A stretch of DNA of 64,000 bases, from NCBI RefSeq assembly GCF_000092505.1, contig NC_014136.1, forward strand, positions 1 to 64,000, in the 5' to 3' direction. The DNA comes from Leuconostoc kimchii IMSNU 11154. GTDB taxonomy: Bacteria > Bacillota > Bacilli > Lactobacillales > Lactobacillaceae. The translations under genes were made by a program, and so were the position numbers. Shown here piece by piece: positions 59,760 through 64,000 of this stretch (within the stretch, counting starts at the first letter, position 1; each line of letters starts with the position of its first letter). The notes below the pieces were generated by a model, which saw only the letters and a program-made list of their open reading frames with translations, did no database searches and had not been told where the DNA came from.

Positions 59760-60056
59760 TGCCTGTCAGGCTATGCGTGATAAAATTTCGTTTTCTTCCT
59801 CCAAAATAGCGAGGCGCTTCTCTAGTTGCTTGACGTCTTTTAAAGTCTTTGACTGACCCTTGATCATGATTGGGGTAGCTTGTTTAACCCAAATAGCAAT
59901 AGAATCTTTTGATGGTCCAAATTCTTCTGCTAATGATTTGAGTGAACGGCCTTCTTGGTGAAGTTTAACCAATGAATCTTTGAAATCTTGTGAATAACGA
60001 ATTGACATAAAAATACGCCTATACTTTCATTTTACGGACTGAATAAAAATAGTCCA
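59027..60056 (-). mobile_element. IS3-family insertion sequence lacking its 3' end
   Basis: The 5' terminal repeat, read leftward, starts TGGACTATTTTTATTCAGTC at 60056. The 3' repeat is missing at the junction with IS30. orfA and orfB are both present. Confidence 0.85.
59766..60008 (-). CDS. IS3-family transposase orfA
   Basis: An 80-residue helix-turn-helix protein (YSQDFKDSLVKLHQEGRSLK, then SLAEEFGPSKDSIAIWVKQ) with a C-terminal leucine-zipper helix (LEKRLAILEEENEIL). It binds the terminal repeats and provides the N-terminus of the transframe transposase. Length is a little short for orfA (usually about 90-100). Confidence 0.85.
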   Translation of the reverse strand: MSIRYSQDFKDSLVKLHQEGRSLKSLAEEFGPSKDSIAIWVKQATPIMIKGQSKTLKDVKQLEKRLAILEEENEILSRIA

Positions 60057-60629
60057 TTTTTTTAGTATAAGAGCAAGCTCAGCAGGAACGAAACTGAAGA
60101 GCTTTTTTTTTAACAACACAACTAATTTTCGAATCGTATATTTTCAGCCAACACTAGACTATTTGATAATAACTCTTTTCAAAATATAATCTAGCCTGCC
60201 TATGCTCAGAAGTCAATACATTGAACTATTTTTATTCAGCCATTGGTCTAAAACTCAAACGCTTGTGAAATTTTAAAAACCGAGCATTAAAATAAGGATT
60301 CCCAAGAGAAACGATTTTCTGACAATATAGAATTTAAATTATAGTTGGTGAAATATTGCTATTATACTTAATATGGAGTAGAGTATCTGAATCGTACTGT
60401 TTTAGTTACAAATAAAAATAAATAATCAGGATTTTGATCATTAATTGTTGAGTTGATAATTTGAGTTTCATTCGAATTCAATGTCCTTGAAAATTATACC
60501 AAAAGTTGAATCCTTACTTTTCACTCTTGAACTAAAAACATGAACGATTCTTTTTCACAGGTACTGCAGATTTTTTAATTAAGTTTTTGGTTTTAATTTT
60601 ACAATATGTTTTTTGCATCTAAACTAGGA
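60057..60629. other. Decayed non-coding stretch with relics
   Basis: No intact gene. TGAACTATTTTTATTCAGC at 60222-60240 is close to the IS3 terminal repeat and may be a solo end. A diverged McrC relic lies at about 60425-60540. The remainder is AT-rich without visible features. Confidence 0.6.
60425..60540 (-). pseudogene. Second, more decayed McrC 3' relic
   Basis: Read leftward in two frames it gives KSKDSTFGIIF and then SNETQIINSTINDQNPDY, parallel to KSKDLTYSEFSREM and LNETQLVNSIMKDQDFGY at the end of the McrC relic at 52958. DNA identity by eye is about two thirds, so it is a separate homologue and not a recent copy. Confidence 0.65.
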
Positions 60630-61562
60630 CTAATTATTTACTTGATGTTTTGGTTGACTTCCATTTAATACTCGTGTGATTTCTTTAGCTGCTTCGAGGG
60701 CAACGTTTTCTTTTGCTTCTCGCGATTGTCCTGCAACATGTGGGGTAAGAAATACATTAGGCAGACTATACAATGGATTTTGTGCACTCACAGGCTCATT
60801 TTCAGTAACGTCCAAGCCTGCTCCAAAAATTTGATTATTTATTAACGCACTATATAATGCATCTTCATCAATGAGCTGACCACGTCCGACATTGATCAAG
60901 ACGGCATTTCTTTTCATTAGTTTTAACGTAGCAGAGTTAATCATGTGTGTTGTTTCATGTGTTGCAGGTAATGCTAAAACAATATAATCTGCTTTTTTGT
61001 ATATTTCAACTAATGAGGCCATTTCACCATTGTTTATTACGTATTTATGTCTCGCATTTACAAGAATTTTTACATTGAAACCGCTTAAAAGACGAGCGAT
61101 TTTCCGCCCAATGTTACCATACCCAATAATTCCAACAATTTTGTGAGATAGTTCGTATCCAAAACTATTACCTGTTGAAAGAGCTAAACTTTTGGTATTA
61201 GAATTGATTAGTTTTGAGGCAAATTGACGTCCGGACATTAATAAAAACATCAAAGCAGTCTCGGCCACTGAGCTAGCATTTGCACCAGGTGTGTTTGTGA
61301 CAACGATTCCACGCTGAGTTGCAGCACTAAGACTGACATTATCATAACCAACTCCATGCCTCGCTATAATTTTCAAATTTGGCATTTTATTCATTGTATT
61401 ATCATCAAATTTAATTGGCATTAATAATACTGCTTCAACCTCAGGATTCTCATCAAAACAATTATCAGTTTCTTGATTATTTTCAAGCACTTGAAATCCC
61501 TGCTGTATTAAAAAGGTTTTGGCTATTTCATCTACCTGCGAAGCCACTAAAACTTTTTTCAT
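60630..61562 (-). CDS. D-isomer-specific 2-hydroxyacid dehydrogenase
   Basis: A 310-residue NAD(P)-dependent oxidoreductase. ATG start (MKKVLVASQV) with GGAAG close upstream; an in-frame GTG four codons earlier is possible. Rossmann motif GIIGYGNIGRK, catalytic Arg in INVGRGQLIDE, Glu in VTENEPVS, His in LTPHVAGQS: the family triad is complete. Closest in style to phosphoglycerate or hydroxypyruvate-type dehydrogenases. Last gene of an operon with an aminotransferase, 49 bases downstream of it, suggesting they act on the same 2-oxoacid. Confidence 0.92.
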   Translation of the reverse strand: MKKVLVASQVDEIAKTFLIQQGFQVLENNQETDNCFDENPEVEAVLLMPIKFDDNTMNKMPNLKIIARHGVGYDNVSLSAATQRGIVVTNTPGANASSVAETALMFLLMSGRQFASKLINSNTKSLALSTGNSFGYELSHKIVGIIGYGNIGRKIARLLSGFNVKILVNARHKYVINNGEMASLVEIYKKADYIVLALPATHETTHMINSATLKLMKRNAVLINVGRGQLIDEDALYSALINNQIFGAGLDVTENEPVSAQNPLYSLPNVFLTPHVAGQSREAKENVALEAAKEITRVLNGSQPKHQVNN

Positions 61563-61611
61563 TTTTTCTTCCACTCAATTTATAAACCTTGATGGTTTTA
61601 ATAATTTATCT

Positions 61612-62784
61612 TTAGTTAAAAAAGTGTTTTAATCGTTTAACCGCTTCAATTAATTCGGCTTCTGATTTGGCATAACTTAATCGAAGGTAACCGGGCATTC
61701 CAAATCCCTCACCCGAAGGAATAGCTAGTTTTTCCTCAGATAGCAGTGCCATTGAGATTTCGTTGGTATTTTTAAAATTATTCTTTTTCATAAATTTACT
61801 ATCAATTTTGAAAAAAATATAAAATGATCCAGATGGTTTAAAAGGTATGCTGATATTATCAATTTCAGACAAATCCCTATACAAAAAATTTAGTCTACTT
61901 TCAAACGATTTTCTCATTGTTTCGACACTTTTTTGTTGCCCGTTCAATGCTTCAATTGCTGCATACTGTGCTACTACAGTTGGATTTGAGGTCAAGTGTC
62001 CTAATATTTTAGTCATTGCATGCGTTATAGAAACATCAGCAATTGCCCAACCAATACGCCATCCAGTCATCGCATATGCTTTAGAAACGCCATTAATAAT
62101 AATCATTTTACTGTTTACAAGAGATTCTAGTGACAATCCAGAATGAAATACTGTGTCGCCATAAACTAATTTGCCATAAATTTCATCTAGAATTAGATAT
62201 ACGTCATTAGTCTTTGTCCACAAAATAATTGATTCTAATTCATTCTTTGAGTAAACAGCGCCACTTGGGTTGTTGGGTGTATTTAGTATAACTACTTTAG
62301 GCTTGTCTTCTAATTTGTTAAGATCATCTATTGTTAACTTGAATTGTGGATCAGAAGAAACAATAGCTTTAAAAGATCCCCCGGCTAATTTGACCTGTTC
62401 TGAATAGCTAACCCAAAAAGGGGCAGAAGTTATAACTAGGTCTCCGGGATCAACTAATATTTGCATCAATGCATACAGGGCAAGTTTTGCGCCAGTCGTA
62501 ATCACAACTTGATCGGTTAATAAGGAAACATTGTAATCTCTTTTTGCTGCAGCGACCACAGCATTTTTGAGTTCAACTAATCCATTTGTAGCTGTATAGG
62601 AATCAGTCAGGTGATCTTTGATAGCAATCCGTGCCGCTCTGCCAATATTGTCAGGTGTATTAAAATCTGGCTCACCTTGACTTAAATTAACGACATCAAT
62701 GCCATCAGCAATCATGTCCTTAGCTTTTTTCCCCATTGCCAACGTTGGAGACGCTTCTAAACTGTCGACTCGTTTTGCTAACAT
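61612..62784 (-). CDS. Class I pyridoxal phosphate aminotransferase (aspartate aminotransferase type)
   Basis: A 390-residue PLP enzyme. NTPNNPSGAVYS (171-175 NNPSG), LILDEIYGKLVY, the PLP lysine Lys235 in GVSKAYAMTGWRIGWA, and the C-terminal Arg in GYLRLSYA. AAAGGA lies 9 bases before the ATG. Subgroup I-gamma, as in AspB/PatA. It sits 15 bases after pxpC; glutamate released by 5-oxoprolinase could be its amino donor. Confidence 0.93.
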   Translation of the reverse strand: MLAKRVDSLEASPTLAMGKKAKDMIADGIDVVNLSQGEPDFNTPDNIGRAARIAIKDHLTDSYTATNGLVELKNAVVAAAKRDYNVSLLTDQVVITTGAKLALYALMQILVDPGDLVITSAPFWVSYSEQVKLAGGSFKAIVSSDPQFKLTIDDLNKLEDKPKVVILNTPNNPSGAVYSKNELESIILWTKTNDVYLILDEIYGKLVYGDTVFHSGLSLESLVNSKMIIINGVSKAYAMTGWRIGWAIADVSITHAMTKILGHLTSNPTVVAQYAAIEALNGQQKSVETMRKSFESRLNFLYRDLSEIDNISIPFKPSGSFYIFFKIDSKFMKKNNFKNTNEISMALLSEEKLAIPSGEGFGMPGYLRLSYAKSEAELIEAVKRLKHFFN

Positions 62785-62799
62785 TCTTTCATGTCCTTT

Positions 62800-63813
62800 C
62801 TAAAACAAACATTTGATTTTATTCGCCATAGTTCGAGTATGTAATAAAATTTCCCATGGCTTCGATTTATAGATACCTTCTACTACCTCAGCTCTGTCCG
62901 CTGAAGCCAACCAAGCATCATTTAATGACACCTTTTCAAAATGTATTGGTTTATGTTGTGGCCATTGCGCAAGTGTACTTAAATCACTAATGATAACCTT
63001 AGCAATGACAGGATATCCTCCATGAGTAGCGCGATCCGCTAATAAAACAATTGGTTGCCCGTCGCGAGATATTTGAATTGCGCCATTCATATTGGCTTCT
63101 GACAATAAATTTTCTGGTTTAAAAATAATCATTGGCCCTTCTATGCGGTATCCCATACGGTCAATATGCTTGCCTAAGTGAAATGGTTTGTTTAATAGTT
63201 TTTGCCATTCATCCTCCGAAAACCAGTCATATTCAGGACCGGGCACAATTCGAATTTTCTTTGTCTTAATTAAACTAATTAGGTTTAATGGCATTTTTGG
63301 TAATAGCTTCACAGTATTGTAATTAAAAGCCTGAGACGCGTCTAAAATATTCAATACATCACCACTTTTTAATCTTTTTCCATTAAAACCACCCAAATTA
63401 ACGGCCAAAGTAGTCGCATGCGATCCCATAACTTTTGGCACCTGAATACCACCAGCAACACTCAAATATACAAATCGTCCTTCTATAATTTGCGTAAAGT
63501 CCAATACGTCATTTTCATTGACTAAAATTGGAATATCCTGACTCACCGTAGCATCATTTAGCTTTGCATTTACACGTGCACCAGTTATAGCTACAATAGT
63601 GCTACTCGAAAATTTTACCTTACCTCCAGTTACGCCAAACTCAATACTAGCAGGTTTATCTGTCGATTTATTACCCACAAGTGCGTTACCAATCTGATAA
63701 GAAAAAATGTCCATAACGCCAGAATTCAAAAACCCTTCACCCTGGTGACCTATTCTACCATCATCTTGAACCGTCGCTAGCATTCCAGGTGTTATGATTT
63801 TTATAGTATTCAT
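62800..63813 (-). CDS. pxpC: PxpC, 5-oxoprolinase subunit C (biotin-dependent carboxyltransferase-like)
   Basis: A 337-residue protein of the urea amidolyase/KipA type: PGMLATVQDDGRIGHQGEGF (the TVQDxGR-G start is diagnostic), AITGARVNAKLN, RMGYRIEGP and ILLADRATHGGYPVIAKV. With PxpA and PxpB it forms the ATP-dependent 5-oxoprolinase that opens pyroglutamate to glutamate. The start overlaps the pxpB stop (ATGA). PxpA is not in the window. Confidence 0.92.
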   Translation of the reverse strand: MNTIKIITPGMLATVQDDGRIGHQGEGFLNSGVMDIFSYQIGNALVGNKSTDKPASIEFGVTGGKVKFSSSTIVAITGARVNAKLNDATVSQDIPILVNENDVLDFTQIIEGRFVYLSVAGGIQVPKVMGSHATTLAVNLGGFNGKRLKSGDVLNILDASQAFNYNTVKLLPKMPLNLISLIKTKKIRIVPGPEYDWFSEDEWQKLLNKPFHLGKHIDRMGYRIEGPMIIFKPENLLSEANMNGAIQISRDGQPIVLLADRATHGGYPVIAKVIISDLSTLAQWPQHKPIHFEKVSLNDAWLASADRAEVVEGIYKSKPWEILLHTRTMANKIKCLF

Positions 63814-64000
63814 AGCGTTTTCTCCTTAGAAACAAAATCATCAAAATGCGTACCTTTCAATTTTTGGAATTCAAGCTTATCTATTGCATAAAACTTCATC
63901 CTGTCTCCAGCATGAAGTTTTATTTCAGGTCGATTCGAATCAAACATAACTAATGGTGTTTGACCAATAATCTGCCAACCGCCCGGAGAGTCAACAGGAT
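63810..64000 (-). CDS. pxpB: PxpB, 5-oxoprolinase subunit B (partial, cut by window edge)
   Basis: The C-terminal 62 residues only: VDSPGGWQIIGQTPLVMFDS followed by IKLHAGDRMKFYAIDKLEF. The SPGGW-hhG-TP...GD-h-F pattern is the end of KipI/PxpB proteins. The gene continues beyond 64000. The stop overlaps pxpC by the ATGA junction, so they are translationally coupled. Confidence 0.9.
   Translation of the reverse strand, partial: PVDSPGGWQIIGQTPLVMFDSNRPEIKLHAGDRMKFYAIDKLEFQKLKGTHFDDFVSKEKTL

Noticed and set aside
1..64000. Conjugative relaxase (MobA/TraI type)
   Set aside because: No protein with the three-histidine relaxase motif was seen among the genes; the LtrC-like protein has primase and peptidase domains, not relaxase motifs. 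The relaxase is probably outside the window.
1..64000. CRISPR arrays, rRNA, tRNA and large riboswitches
   Set aside because: No regularly spaced short direct repeats with unique spacers, no rRNA-like sequence and no cloverleaf with CCA-type end was found. The three-way junction at 29105-29221 does not have tRNA arm lengths.

Overview
The window looks like part of a large conjugative plasmid, or a plasmid-derived integrated element, from a lactic acid bacterium of the family Lactobacillaceae. The grounds are low GC, strong AGGAGG-type ribosome binding sites, Gram-positive type IV secretion genes, a Gram-positive SOS box, a lactobacillus-style holin-like type I toxin, and IS30 and IS3 family fragments. 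No rRNA, tRNA, replication initiator or conjugative relaxase was found, so the element must extend beyond at least one edge.

Region 1 (about 0.6-27.2 kb) is a conjugation region transcribed mostly leftward. It encodes a surface adhesin and its own sortase (0.6-3.7 kb), a coiled-coil membrane protein and a small pilin-like protein (3.7-6.2 kb), VirB8-like and thioredoxin-like proteins, a bifunctional cell-wall hydrolase, a VirB4 ATPase and VirB3-like proteins (9.1-15.1 kb). Further right are a VirB6-like channel protein, a VirD4-like coupling protein with degenerate nucleotide-binding motifs, a ClpA/ClpB-like double AAA+ ATPase, an ArdC/primase/metallopeptidase protein and a small coiled-coil protein (17.2-27.2 kb). 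Three promoters (6.3, 15.2 and 27.2 kb) share one conserved element of about 27 bp, so the three transfer transcripts are probably co-regulated. A cargo block (6.4-9.0 kb) and a ParA/ribbon-helix-helix partition pair (15.5-16.5 kb) sit inside this region.

Region 2 (27.2-34.3 kb) holds small rightward genes of unknown function, separated by intergenic stretches rich in large inverted repeats, including two near-identical 76-bp hairpin copies. It also has a leftward SOS-controlled Y-family polymerase operon and a holin-like toxin with a convergent antisense RNA.

Region 3 (34.3-50.9 kb) is a type 1 BREX phage-defence locus: brxA, brxB, brxC, pglX, pglZ, brxL. An inverted, promoterless second pglX cassette and a tyrosine recombinase lie between pglX and pglZ. 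Two pairs of inverted repeats (136 bp and 86 bp) bracket the methyltransferase and target-recognition part in both copies, so the locus is built to shuffle PglX specificity.

Region 4 (51-64 kb) is a mosaic. It contains three unassigned rightward genes, a decayed McrBC restriction system with a second McrC relic 7 kb away, and a glutathione reductase plus osmolyte ABC transporter module bracketed by IS30 fragments. A truncated IS3 element and a leftward metabolic operon (PxpB, PxpC, aminotransferase, 2-hydroxyacid dehydrogenase) run to the right edge.
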